This document shows positions 55,134-63,460 of a DNA stretch of 64,000 nucleotides, in pieces. Both the position numbers and the translations under genes were made by a program. The notes under the pieces were generated by a model. The model was given only the letters and a program-made list of their open reading frames with translations, was not told where the DNA came from and did no database searches. Origin of the DNA: JBEBVQ01 sp037190845 (GTDB taxonomy: Bacteria > Bacteroidota > Bacteroidia > Chitinophagales > Chitinophagaceae); assembly GCA_037190845.1 (NCBI GenBank), contig JBBCJI010000013.1:1-64000 (forward strand). Reading direction: 5' to 3'. The stretch's first letter is position 1. The number at the start of each line of letters is the position of its first letter.

Positions 55134-56504
55134 TCAAAAAAACATCCGGTACACATCCTCTACTTTATTGGCTGCTTTAATCGTAAGATTGTAGGAACCA
55201 CTTTGCAATCCCTTGGTATTAGCCTTTGGGATAACGATCATATCCATACCCAGCTTATCTGCCTCGGCGATGCGTTGATCCACTCTGTTTACAGCCCGTA
55301 TTTCACCGGATAATCCAACTTCTCCGACAAGACATATATTAGATGGCAAAGCTTTGTCTTCATAAGAAGACAATAAGGCGCACACAACTGCAAGCTCAAT
55401 AGCCGGATCTTCGATCTTCAATCCGCCTGCTATATTGACAAACACATCTTTCGTGCCGAAGTGGAAGCCACCGCGTTTTTCCAACACGGCCAGCAGGAGC
55501 TGCAGCCGTCGCAGATCGAGGCCGCTTACAGTACGCTGCGGCGTACCGTAAACCGCCTGTGTTACAAGCGCCTGCACCTCTATCATCATCGGCCTCAAGC
55601 CTTCCATCGTAGCGGCAATGGCAATACCGCTCAGCGGCTCGTCGTGCTGGGAAAGTAATATTTCGGAAGGATTGCTCACCGGTCGCATACCCTGTGTGAC
55701 CATTTCATAAATACCCAGCTCGGACGTGGAACCAAAACGGTTTTTCAGCGTACGGAGGATGCGGTAAGCGTAGTGCCGGTCGCCTTCAAACTGTAAGACC
55801 GTGTCTACCATGTGCTCCAGCACTTTAGGCCCTGCGATGGAGCCTTCTTTGGTAATGTGCCCTATGATGCAGACGGGGATATTAGTTGATTTGGCAAAAC
55901 GCTGCAGCTCGGCAGCACATTCCCGTACCTGTGATACGCTGCCGGCAGCCGATTCCACATAGGGTGACTCAAGTGTCTGGATCGAATCAATGATCAGAAG
56001 CTGCGGCCGTATCTTTTTTACTTCCTGAAATATGGCGGAAGTATCGGTCGCTGTCAGAAGAAAAAGACCATCATTGTTAGCTCCAATACGTTCGGCCCGA
56101 AGTTTTATTTGCTGGGCACTTTCCTCTCCCGATACATACAGGGTCGTACCCTGCTGCCATTGCAGCGCACATTGGAGAAATAATGTAGACTTCCCGATAC
56201 CGGGTTCTCCGGCAATAAGTATTACAGACCCGGGGACAATACCACCACCGAGTACCCGGTTTAATTCAGGATCCGGCAATAGTATCCGCATTTCATCACC
56301 GGCAATAACTTCCGCAATACGATATGCTTTTCTTTTTTCTTTTGTGTCGTCTTCCCAGATATGCGCCGCCTTGTGCTTGTCTTCTTTCTGTATTACCTCT
56401 TCCACAAACGAATTCCATGCCTGGCAGGAAGGACATTTTCCCAACCACTTAGGGCTTTCGTATCCGCACTGCTGACAGAAGTATGCACTTTTTGTTTTGG
56501 CCAT
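55134..56504 (-). CDS. radA: DNA repair protein RadA
   Basis: 456 residues. It is a RecA-like ATPase that drives branch migration in recombinational repair. The N-terminal zinc finger is complete (C10, C13, C24, C27 in CQQCGYESPKWLGKCPSC). Walker A is GEPGIGKST near residue 100, the RadA-specific KNRFG motif is present in LKNRFGST, and the C-terminal Lon-like domain contains the LVGEVGLSGEIRAV stretch. The ATG at 56504 directly precedes the zinc finger. ComF lies just downstream on the same strand. Confidence 0.96.
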   Translation of the reverse strand: MAKTKSAYFCQQCGYESPKWLGKCPSCQAWNSFVEEVIQKEDKHKAAHIWEDDTKEKRKAYRIAEVIAGDEMRILLPDPELNRVLGGGIVPGSVILIAGEPGIGKSTLFLQCALQWQQGTTLYVSGEESAQQIKLRAERIGANNDGLFLLTATDTSAIFQEVKKIRPQLLIIDSIQTLESPYVESAAGSVSQVRECAAELQRFAKSTNIPVCIIGHITKEGSIAGPKVLEHMVDTVLQFEGDRHYAYRILRTLKNRFGSTSELGIYEMVTQGMRPVSNPSEILLSQHDEPLSGIAIAATMEGLRPMMIEVQALVTQAVYGTPQRTVSGLDLRRLQLLLAVLEKRGGFHFGTKDVFVNIAGGLKIEDPAIELAVVCALLSSYEDKALPSNICLVGEVGLSGEIRAVNRVDQRIAEADKLGMDMIVIPKANTKGLQSGSYNLTIKAANKVEDVYRMFF

Positions 56505-56560
56505 CGGGTAAAATTAGGAAACCGTTGTGCATAATCCGTGCAGATAACAGCAGAAAACAT

Positions 56561-56621
56561 AAAAAAAGCCATTCTGATGGAAATCAGAACGGCTTACTTA
56601 CTAACCCATTAAATTCACAAC
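56561..56621 (-). ncRNA. Candidate small RNA (or radA leader) with intrinsic terminator
   Basis: On the minus strand, TACATTTG (56628-56635) matches the -7 consensus. About 60 nt downstream is a strong intrinsic terminator: a 13-bp stem (56566-56595, one G-U pair), a 4-nt TTCC loop and a run of Ts (56561-56567). The whole unit lies upstream of radA on the same strand, so it is either a short independent transcript or an attenuated radA leader. I cannot assign it to a known RNA family. The -33 position is T-rich but lacks a clear TTTG. Confidence 0.5.
56566..56595 (-). terminator. Intrinsic terminator upstream of radA
   Basis: A 13-bp stem with a TTCC loop is followed by a 7-nt T-run when read on the minus strand. 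The stem word AAGCCGTTCTGAT pairs with ATCAGAATGGCTT. Confidence 0.8.
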
Positions 56622-56895
56622 TTGGTACAAATGTAGCAAACCTGTCCGAAGGAAAAAAATGGAAGCCCCTATTATTTATATTGATTATTTAATAACACAT
56701 AGAGCAGCACTATCGTTACATGAATAATTAAAATTATAATAATTTTTATTTTGTTTATTATTGTTAATAAATAAAATTTAAAATTTAATTGTTAAATATT
56801 GTAATAAACTATCAATTTAAATAAAATAACTATACATCACATCACCCGAAAGGCGACACGCATATCACCAAAAGCATATGTGCAAAAAATACTGT

Positions 56896-57510
56896 TTAAT
56901 GCAGGTCGGCGGTAATCAGCTTTAGGAATTCGGCACGTGTTTCGGGTGCTTCAAACTGCCCGCTGAAAGCGGAAGTGGTGGTAATGCTGTTTTGTTTGGA
57001 TACACCGCGCATCATCATACAAAGATGCTTGGCTTCGATCACAACAGCAACCCCAACAGGATTAAGCGTTTCCTGGATAATATCGAGTATCTGGTGCGTC
57101 ATCCGCTCCTGCACCTGGAGACGGCGGGCATAACAGTCTACTACACGGGCCAACTTGCTAAGGCCTGTAATCCATCCGTTTGGGATATAGGCAATATGCG
57201 CTTTGCCGAAAAAAGGAAGAAGATGATGCTCACACATTGAGTACAGCTCGATATCTTTTACAATGACCATTTCACTGTATGATTCACGAAACCGCGCCGA
57301 ATTAAGTATCGCCTGTGCATCCATGTGATACCCCTGGGTCATATATTGCATCGCTTTCGCGACCCGTTCCGGGGTTTTCTCCAATCCTTCCCGTTGTACA
57401 TCCTCTCCCAGCAGGGTGATAGCTGAACGGTAATGCTCCACCAGGCTTGATGTGACGGTTTCGTTATAATTTTCAGATTTGCTATAAGACACTATATGAG
57501 TATTTAGCAT
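56896..57510 (-). CDS. folE: GTP cyclohydrolase I
   Basis: 204 residues. It converts GTP to 7,8-dihydroneopterin triphosphate, the first step of folate and queuosine synthesis. The zinc and active-site residues are visible in SMCEHHLLPFFGKAHIAYIP and in HLCMMMRGV; the QERMT and SAFSG motifs are also present. It lies 17 bp after queD on the same strand, forming a two-gene operon that feeds both pathways. The start at 57510 gives about 20 residues before the folded domain, normal for the family. Confidence 0.95.
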   Translation of the reverse strand: MLNTHIVSYSKSENYNETVTSSLVEHYRSAITLLGEDVQREGLEKTPERVAKAMQYMTQGYHMDAQAILNSARFRESYSEMVIVKDIELYSMCEHHLLPFFGKAHIAYIPNGWITGLSKLARVVDCYARRLQVQERMTHQILDIIQETLNPVGVAVVIEAKHLCMMMRGVSKQNSITTTSAFSGQFEAPETRAEFLKLITADLH

Positions 57511-57527
57511 TCGGCTCCGCGATACGG

Positions 57528-57938
57528 TCAGCCGTAATATTCCACGTATATATTTCGTGTTTCAAACAGTTTAATGCAATGCAGGCGGGCGCCCTGACGC
57601 TCAATATGCGGCAACAATTCACTCCATATACCGATTGCGAAATTTTCCGCGCTGGTAAATTTGCCTTTCATAAAATCAACATCCAGGTTGAGGTTACTGT
57701 GATCCACTTTTTCTATCACAACATCCTTGATCAGCACGCCTAATGTCTTGGCATTGAATATAAACCCTGTTTCCGGATGCGGCTCTCCTTTTATGGTTAC
57801 ATGCAATTCATAATTATGCCCATGCCAGTTGGTATTGGCGCATTTTCCGAAGACTTCCCTGTTTTGATCTTCAGACCAGTTTTCGTTATATAACCGGTGT
57901 GCTGCATTGAAATGTTCCACACGTGTCAGGTACACCAT
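57528..57938 (-). CDS. queD: 6-carboxytetrahydropterin synthase / 6-pyruvoyl-tetrahydropterin synthase family
   Basis: 136 residues. It uses dihydroneopterin triphosphate, the FolE product, in queuosine precursor synthesis. The zinc-binding histidines are in FNAAHRL and WHGHNYEL, with a conserved Cys in GKCANTNWHGHNY; DHSNLNLD and the ETRNIYVEY end are typical. The family also has eukaryotic-type pyruvoyl-tetrahydropterin synthases, so the exact product is inferred from bacterial context. It heads the queD-folE operon behind a consensus promoter. Confidence 0.9.
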   Translation of the reverse strand: MVYLTRVEHFNAAHRLYNENWSEDQNREVFGKCANTNWHGHNYELHVTIKGEPHPETGFIFNAKTLGVLIKDVVIEKVDHSNLNLDVDFMKGKFTSAENFAIGIWSELLPHIERQGARLHCIKLFETRNIYVEYYG

Positions 57939-57955
57939 CTTTGTATATTATGATG

Positions 57956-57986
57956 CAAAATTAGCGTTACAGGACGGTTTCACAAA
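57956..57986 (-). promoter_or_regulatory. Consensus promoter of the queD-folE operon
   Basis: On the minus strand, TTTG (57983-57986), exactly 19 nt, then TAATTTTG (57956-57963): a full match to TTTG-N19-TAnnTTTG. Transcription would begin near 57949, giving a leader of about 11 nt to the ATG at 57938. No preQ1-type riboswitch could fit in so short a leader. Confidence 0.8.
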
Positions 57987-58042
57987 AATGTGTTTACTTG
58001 CACCGGGAATCCGCATCCGATCAATGCCTTAAACACATTCAG

Positions 58043-58756
58043 ATGAAACTGCTCATTACAGCGGCCACTAATGCCGAAATACAACCCTTATCGGATTATC
58101 TGCTGCAATACGGAAGCCCCGTTACACCCGGAGTGCTTCAATACGGCGGCCACGAAATACATTTGTGCATAGCAGGACCCGGCACTGTCGCCACTACTTA
58201 CGCACTCACCAAACTGCTTACTGAACAAACATTTGATCTGGCCATACAGGCCGGTGTAGCAGGCAGCTTCGATAAAGAGATTGACCTGGGTCAGGTAGTG
58301 CTGGTACAATCCGAAGTGCCGGGTGATACCGGTGCGGAAGATCATGAAGCATTTCTCGATATTTTCACGCTGGGTCTGACGGACCCGGATGCGTTCCCTT
58401 TCAGCAAGGGTAAGCTCGAATGTCCCCTACACGACATTCCTTTCCCATACAGGCTATTGACAGTGAGCGGGCTTACCGTTAATACCGTTAGCGGGAACGG
58501 CAGAACTATACGATTGCGCAAAGAACTTTTTGACTGTCAGGTAGAAACTATGGAGGGCGCTGCATTTCATTATGTGTGCCTGCAGGAAAAAATACCTTTT
58601 GCTCAAGTAAGAGCTATATCAAATTATGTAACCCCACGTGATCGTAATCAGTGGAAAATGGAAGAAGCCATTAACAACCTTAACGAATGGCTCATCAGAT
58701 TATTGAATGATTCATGGTCAAACGACAAACATGCAGGAACTAACGCTGGCTTTTAG
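58043..58756 (+). CDS. mqnB: Futalosine hydrolase
   Basis: 237 residues from the ATG at 58043 (MKLLITAATNAEIQPL); an upstream TTG at 57998 is rejected. It hydrolyses futalosine to dehypoxanthine futalosine and hypoxanthine in the futalosine route to menaquinone. The nucleosidase fold is shown by IAGPGTVATTYALT, AGVAGSFDKEIDLGQVV, and the active-site block ETMEGAAFHYVCLQEKIPFAQVRAISNYV. The 3' end overlaps the start of mqnD by 26 bp, so the two are translated together. Confidence 0.93.
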   Translation: MKLLITAATNAEIQPLSDYLLQYGSPVTPGVLQYGGHEIHLCIAGPGTVATTYALTKLLTEQTFDLAIQAGVAGSFDKEIDLGQVVLVQSEVPGDTGAEDHEAFLDIFTLGLTDPDAFPFSKGKLECPLHDIPFPYRLLTVSGLTVNTVSGNGRTIRLRKELFDCQVETMEGAAFHYVCLQEKIPFAQVRAISNYVTPRDRNQWKMEEAINNLNEWLIRLLNDSWSNDKHAGTNAGF

Positions 58757-59567
58757 TCCGTGCCCGAACGATACGTTTATATTCGACGCGATGGTCAACG
58801 GAAAGATTGACACGCGCGGTATCCGTTTTCGCTATGAGCTGGAAGATGTGGAAACATTAAACCGGTGGGCGGCAGAGGGACGGATGGATGTTACCAAACT
58901 CAGCTACAACGCATTCCTGCACCTGGCTAACCGGTACGCGTTACTTCACAGCGGTAGTGCTCTTGGCGTGGGAGTTGGCCCGCTATTAATTTCCCGAAAA
59001 TCACTTGCACTTTCTGAAGCAACTGATTGGCGTATTGCTATCCCCGGACAAAAGACTACTGCCAACCTTCTTCTTTCCCTGGCATTACCGCAAGTAATTA
59101 ATAAAACGCCATTGGTCTTCAGTGAAATAGAAGATGCCGTATTATCGGGGGAATATGATGCAGGGGTGATCATCCATGAAAACCGGTTTACCTACGAGGC
59201 AAAAGGCCTGATAAAACTTATGGATCTGGGAGACTGGTGGGAGCAAACCATGCAGGCAGCAATCCCGCTGGGCGGGATTGTGATGAAGCGGGATTTTGAT
59301 CCGGCACTGATGGCAATTGTTGATGCAATCATACGGGAGAGTGTCGCATATGCATGGCAGCAGTATCCGGCGCTTCCTGAATTTGTTACCGGTAATGCTC
59401 AGGAAATGGATGTGCAGGTGATGCGGCAGCATATCGAACTATATGTGAACGCGTATACTACAGATCTCGGAGAAAAAGGACGGCAATCTGTACAGCTTTT
59501 GTTCACAAAGGCAGTGCAGGCAGGGCTGATACAGCCGCAGGATGCGGTTGCCAATATCTTTTACTAA
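58731..59567 (+). CDS. mqnD: 1,4-dihydroxy-6-naphthoate synthase
   Basis: 278 residues from the ATG at 58731 (MQELTLAFSPCPNDTFIFDAMVNG), the canonical family start; an ATG at 58707 is rejected. It converts cyclic dehypoxanthinyl futalosine to 1,4-dihydroxy-6-naphthoate, downstream of MqnB and MqnC. Other motifs are MDVTKLSYNAFLH, GPLLISRKS and GVIIHENRFTY, and the fold is that of periplasmic-binding-protein-like domains. mqnA and mqnC are not in this window. Confidence 0.94.
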   Translation: MQELTLAFSPCPNDTFIFDAMVNGKIDTRGIRFRYELEDVETLNRWAAEGRMDVTKLSYNAFLHLANRYALLHSGSALGVGVGPLLISRKSLALSEATDWRIAIPGQKTTANLLLSLALPQVINKTPLVFSEIEDAVLSGEYDAGVIIHENRFTYEAKGLIKLMDLGDWWEQTMQAAIPLGGIVMKRDFDPALMAIVDAIIRESVAYAWQQYPALPEFVTGNAQEMDVQVMRQHIELYVNAYTTDLGEKGRQSVQLLFTKAVQAGLIQPQDAVANIFY

Positions 59568-59702
59568 AGGAATTATATATCAGTTGAGACAAACGTAACG
59601 GATTAGTGTCACAACTCTTTAACCTGTTTTGACATTTTGCAACTCACCGTCTATAGTGGAATTTTATATCTTTACCATGTCATTTTACCATAAATAATCA
59701 TT

Positions 59703-60467
59703 ATGCGCTTAAAAGAAATATTTTTATTATTTCCATTGTTGTTTTCTGTATCGCTCTTTTCCTGTAGTAAAGAAACAGATACAACACCAACGCCGGAACC
59801 CGAACTAAACAGCGAACCTAAATCGGAATTTTTGGTACATGGGGTTTCTGATGTTACTTTTGATAATTGGGTAGGGGCAGCTATGGGGCTTTCGGTTGAG
59901 TATGTTTCCGGAGCACAAAAAACAGCTACTATCAGTCTTGGAGAAATGCCTGCGGGAGTGACTTATGAAATCAGGCCGGAATCCGGAACCCCTACTTTTG
60001 GATCATCTGTTCTTTTTAAGACAACGGGAGAATCCATTGGCACACACGCAGCTAATCTGACCGTCAGTAATGGTTCTGTAACCAAAGATTATAACTTCAA
60101 TATACACCTTGGGGATACAAAATGCAACGATGGATTTACTGGTTATTATGACGAGCTGTACATGTATTGTTTCGGGCCTATCATCAGATTTGTAAGCGTT
60201 GAACAGTATAGTGAAAACCCCAACAGGGTTTCATTAAGCTTCAAAAGCTCATGGGATTCAGACGATATCCTGCTCTCTTTCTATATTGATCTTAACTGTG
60301 GCACAAAGGAAATAATAGTACCCACACAACAAACCCAGTTAGGAGAGATCTCCGGTAGTGGTTATTTTGATGCTCAGACCTACGTCATTACGCTGCCTGC
60401 ACTCAAACTGGTTGGTGCTGATGGAAGTATCAGTGATTGCTCCGTATACTTTAACCTTAAGAAATAA
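59703..60467 (+). CDS. Lipoprotein of unknown function
   Basis: 254 residues. A lipoprotein signal ends LFSC (Cys21), followed by SKETDTTPTPEPELN, a Pro/Thr/Glu-rich linker. The rest looks beta-rich with an Ig-like segment (VEYVSGAQKTATISLGEMPAGVTYEI) and later cysteines (C144, C154, C201, C247) that may form disulfides. The codon usage and base composition are more AT-rich than the neighbours, which may point to acquisition or a fast-evolving lipoprotein. I do not recognise a family. Confidence 0.6.
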   Translation: MRLKEIFLLFPLLFSVSLFSCSKETDTTPTPEPELNSEPKSEFLVHGVSDVTFDNWVGAAMGLSVEYVSGAQKTATISLGEMPAGVTYEIRPESGTPTFGSSVLFKTTGESIGTHAANLTVSNGSVTKDYNFNIHLGDTKCNDGFTGYYDELYMYCFGPIIRFVSVEQYSENPNRVSLSFKSSWDSDDILLSFYIDLNCGTKEIIVPTQQTQLGEISGSGYFDAQTYVITLPALKLVGADGSISDCSVYFNLKK

Positions 60468-60494
60468 ATACCCCGTTTGCCGGATGTTGTGACG

Positions 60495-61040
60495 TTAGAA
60501 ACTTTGTCTCACCTCCTGATAAAGATCCGGGAGATTTCGCCCCAACCCGTCATAATCCAGACCGTAGCCTACGACAAACTTATCTGGGATCTCAAAGCCG
60601 GTATAGTCTGCCCGTACATCATCGTATTGTAATGCGTCCGGTTTCACAAGAAAAGTCGCTATTCTCAATGAAGCAGGTTCTTCGCTATGCAGCAATGGCA
60701 GGAAATGATGTAATGTCGTTCCTGTATCAATAATATCTTCGATTACGACCACATGTCGTCCTTTTACAGACTCCTGCAATCCCAATATTGTCTTTACACT
60801 TCCTGAAGTTGTATCACCATTATATGAGTTCAAACGAATGAACGAAACGGAAGCCGCCGTACCGACATGACGGAAAAGATCTGCCGCAAAAATAAAAGAC
60901 CCTTTGAGTACTACCAGGAATAAAGGATTTTGGGCCCTGTAATCGTCTGTGATCCGGATACCCATTTCCCGAATACGCGCAGCAATAGCCACATCGGAGA
61001 TAAAAGGCCGGAAGATTTTATCATGAATCTTTACTTCCAT
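60495..61040 (-). CDS. hpt: Hypoxanthine phosphoribosyltransferase
   Basis: 181 residues. It makes IMP (and GMP) from hypoxanthine or guanine and PRPP in purine salvage. The PRPP loop is VVVIEDIIDTGTT (about 94-106); FLVVLKGSFIFAADLFRHV and FVVGYGLDYDGLGRNLPDL are typical of bacterial HPRT. It is the last gene of a minus-strand operon, 8 bp after the glucosaminidase gene. It would reuse hypoxanthine released by the futalosine hydrolase encoded nearby. Confidence 0.95.
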   Translation of the reverse strand: MEVKIHDKIFRPFISDVAIAARIREMGIRITDDYRAQNPLFLVVLKGSFIFAADLFRHVGTAASVSFIRLNSYNGDTTSGSVKTILGLQESVKGRHVVVIEDIIDTGTTLHHFLPLLHSEEPASLRIATFLVKPDALQYDDVRADYTGFEIPDKFVVGYGLDYDGLGRNLPDLYQEVRQSF

Positions 61041-61048
61041 GCCGGAGA

Positions 61049-62761
61049 TTATGGTTTCACCTGTAATTTCTGACCAATCCGGATCGCTTCAAATTCGAGC
61101 TTGTTCCATTCCCGGAGCTGCTGCATGGTAATATTGTACCGTTTGGAAATACCAAAAGCCGTTTCACCTTTCTTCACGATGTGATATTTATCGGAAGTAG
61201 TTTCGGTGACGGGGGGGATAGCTGTCGACGGCACCGGACGCAGATCTTCCTCTACTTTTATACCTGATTTTTTTTGCGTTTCGGGCGTATCTCTGGCAGT
61301 GCTATATACTACCTTGTCCATTTTCGCTTTGAGCCGTGCCAGCTCATCCCGGGGCTCTTCTACGGTAGCGGGAGCGGGTGTAGGTTCTTCATGCGATTCC
61401 GTTGCAGACAAGACTTCCTCTATTGCAGGCTCGGCTGCAATGTTAACAGAGGTCTGCTTCGGTGCAGACGTGCCGGGTAACGGCACTTCGGTATCATCAT
61501 ATTGACCGGAAAGATCTACTGAAGGCGTTACCACAGCGTTATTTATTGATTGCTGCGGTGCAACACTGGTAGCCGAAGCCTTAATGGATTCGGGCACACG
61601 ACCCTGTACAGCTACTGATTGCGCCGGATTGGCAACAGGTTGATCCGGTGTATGTTTCGGCGCATCATCATTTTTCAATACGATATATTCTGAGGAAGTC
61701 ACCGGCTGTCTGACAGTTTCACCCGAAACCGCTTTATTCACCCCACCACCTGCTATCACAGACGGTTTTGCCGGAGCCGGCTGCTGTAGATGCAATACAG
61801 TTCCCGGCAACGGTTCTTCGTCTGGCTGCAGCATATTGTAGGCCCGCAGTTGTTTCAGTTGTATGCCTTCCGCTTGTGCAATCTGTATCAGTGATTCTCC
61901 CTGCTGTACGATATACCGCTGGTGCTTCCCTTTCGTGTTTTTCCGCTCCAGGTAAATGAACATATCCGCTTCAAGCGGAGCATCGGGCAGATCGTTTATC
62001 TCCAGGAGCTTCGGATAATGTATCTTGTGTTTGATAGCCGGCTCCAGCAATACATCGCCTTTACGGGCATAAAAAGCTTTCAGGCCGTTCACCGTCTGCA
62101 CTCCTTTGATAGCAGGTGGATTTGCCTTAGCGATAGCCACTGTCGCATCTGCCAATTGAGGCGTATCAGGAGGGAGCCGGTCGTATTCCGGAACCACTTC
62201 GAGCGAGGCATATACAACCGGCTCCGTATCCGGTCGCATAGCAAGCTGCGTGTACTCATGCAATTTATATTCTTCAATAATCTTGATCAACTGCTGTGCG
62301 TAACGCGGATTGGTAGCATAACCACATTTTTTCAATCCGTGAGCCCATCCCTTATAATCCGTTGTTTTAAGTTGAAAAAGCGGCGCATATCGTTTCGACT
62401 TGCTGAGGAAATCCGAATGATCCGTATAGGAATCTTTCACACAGACATATTTCCGGAAACATTCGTCCGGAGCGTCATCTGTATGTGCAAAGGTTTCCCC
62501 GGCCCATCCGGTTTTACACTTGATCCCGAAATGATTATTGGCGCCGGCACAAAGCCTGCTGTCACCGGCAGATGTTTCGAGAATACCCTGTCCCAGTTTG
62601 ATTGCGGCAGGCACACCTGTGCGCCGCTGCTCTTCAATGGCCATATCCCGGTGTGCAACAACATATTTATATACCCGCTCTTCATACGACATCTGAGCTG
62701 TTGCGACACGCATTATTCCCGGAAACAAAAAAATACAGGTTAGTATCCACTTTTGCATCAT
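61049..62761 (-). CDS. Exported glucosaminidase (GH73) with two LysM domains
   Basis: 570 residues. A signal peptide covers about 1-22 (ending VATAQ). The GH73-type N-acetylglucosaminidase domain is about 25-170, with the likely catalytic Glu in IKLGQGILETSAGDS and the typical NNHFGIKC stretch. LysM 1 is about 283-330 (RYIVQQGESLIQIAQAEG) and LysM 2 about 525-570 (YHIVKKGETAFGISKRYN). The region between is a low-complexity Pro/Ala/Thr/Glu linker. It should cleave peptidoglycan in the periplasm, holding it through the LysM domains. It lies 18 bp after the O-methyltransferase gene. Confidence 0.92.
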   Translation of the reverse strand: MMQKWILTCIFLFPGIMRVATAQMSYEERVYKYVVAHRDMAIEEQRRTGVPAAIKLGQGILETSAGDSRLCAGANNHFGIKCKTGWAGETFAHTDDAPDECFRKYVCVKDSYTDHSDFLSKSKRYAPLFQLKTTDYKGWAHGLKKCGYATNPRYAQQLIKIIEEYKLHEYTQLAMRPDTEPVVYASLEVVPEYDRLPPDTPQLADATVAIAKANPPAIKGVQTVNGLKAFYARKGDVLLEPAIKHKIHYPKLLEINDLPDAPLEADMFIYLERKNTKGKHQRYIVQQGESLIQIAQAEGIQLKQLRAYNMLQPDEEPLPGTVLHLQQPAPAKPSVIAGGGVNKAVSGETVRQPVTSSEYIVLKNDDAPKHTPDQPVANPAQSVAVQGRVPESIKASATSVAPQQSINNAVVTPSVDLSGQYDDTEVPLPGTSAPKQTSVNIAAEPAIEEVLSATESHEEPTPAPATVEEPRDELARLKAKMDKVVYSTARDTPETQKKSGIKVEEDLRPVPSTAIPPVTETTSDKYHIVKKGETAFGISKRYNITMQQLREWNKLEFEAIRIGQKLQVKP

Positions 62762-62779
62762 AATCCTTTCTTTACTTTT

Positions 62780-63436
62780 TTAAACTGCTGTGATTTTACG
62801 TACAATCATTATGCCATCCCTCACAGGCAGCAACACATTTTCAACTCTCGGATCCCGGGTAATTTTTTCATTGAACGCATAAATTGCCTGCGCATTTTTA
62901 CTTTGTTCTGCCACAGGCAACACTACTTCTCCATTGTACAGTACGTTATCGGCAAGGATATAGCCGCCGACGGGTACTTTTTCGAATACCAGGTCGTAAT
63001 ACAAACTGTAGTTCTGTTTATCGGCATCAATGAACACAAGATCAAAGGTTTCATCGAGCGCCGGGATAATGTCTGCCGCCTTCCCGATATGTTGTGTGAT
63101 CTTCTGATCTACCCAGGCTTCCCGGAAATATTTAAGGCACATATCTTCCAGCTCTTCATTGATGTCTATTGTATGCAGGTGTCCGTCGTCCGGAAGGCCC
63201 TTTGCCAGACAGATGGCAGAGTAACCCGTATACGTGCCGATCTCAAGGATACGTTTCGGACGGATCATCTGGCTGAGCATCTGTAACAATGCCCCCTGCA
63301 ACTGGCCGGAGAGCATTACCGGCATAGGCACCTTCATATTGGTTTCGCGATTGAGCGCCGCGAGCACAGGTGTTTCCGGAGTTGTATTTTGTTCGGCATA
63401 CCGCTGCAACGCTTCTGATATAAGTAGTTGTGTCAT
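62780..63436 (-). CDS. Class I SAM-dependent O-methyltransferase
   Basis: 218 residues. The SAM-binding glycine-rich motif is RILEIGTYTGYSAICLAKGL, and the acidic ribose contact is HTIDIN. The metal-dependent catechol/caffeoyl-CoA O-methyltransferase family is indicated by FDLVFIDADKQNY and YILADNVLYNG. In bacteria some members methylate catechols and others act on tRNA (TrmR); the substrate cannot be decided here. It sits between the LOG-family gene (24 bp) and the glucosaminidase gene (18 bp) on the same strand. Confidence 0.92.
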   Translation of the reverse strand: MTQLLISEALQRYAEQNTTPETPVLAALNRETNMKVPMPVMLSGQLQGALLQMLSQMIRPKRILEIGTYTGYSAICLAKGLPDDGHLHTIDINEELEDMCLKYFREAWVDQKITQHIGKAADIIPALDETFDLVFIDADKQNYSLYYDLVFEKVPVGGYILADNVLYNGEVVLPVAEQSKNAQAIYAFNEKITRDPRVENVLLPVRDGIMIVRKITAV

Positions 63437-63460
63437 GGCATGTCTGTTTGTCGGGGGCGG

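Larger units (their letters stand above)
56505..56895. other. Intergenic region between radA and folE
   Basis: A 391-bp gap with two parts. 56560-56640 holds a candidate small RNA with terminator and -7 box (see next entry). 56670-56830 is extremely AT-rich, made of runs such as TTAAAATTTAATTG, with no convincing open frame. It ends close to the folE stop. Confidence 0.6.

Noticed and set aside
57939..58042. preQ1 riboswitch before queD
   Set aside because: The promoter places the leader at about 11 nt, too short for any riboswitch, and no preQ1 core was seen.
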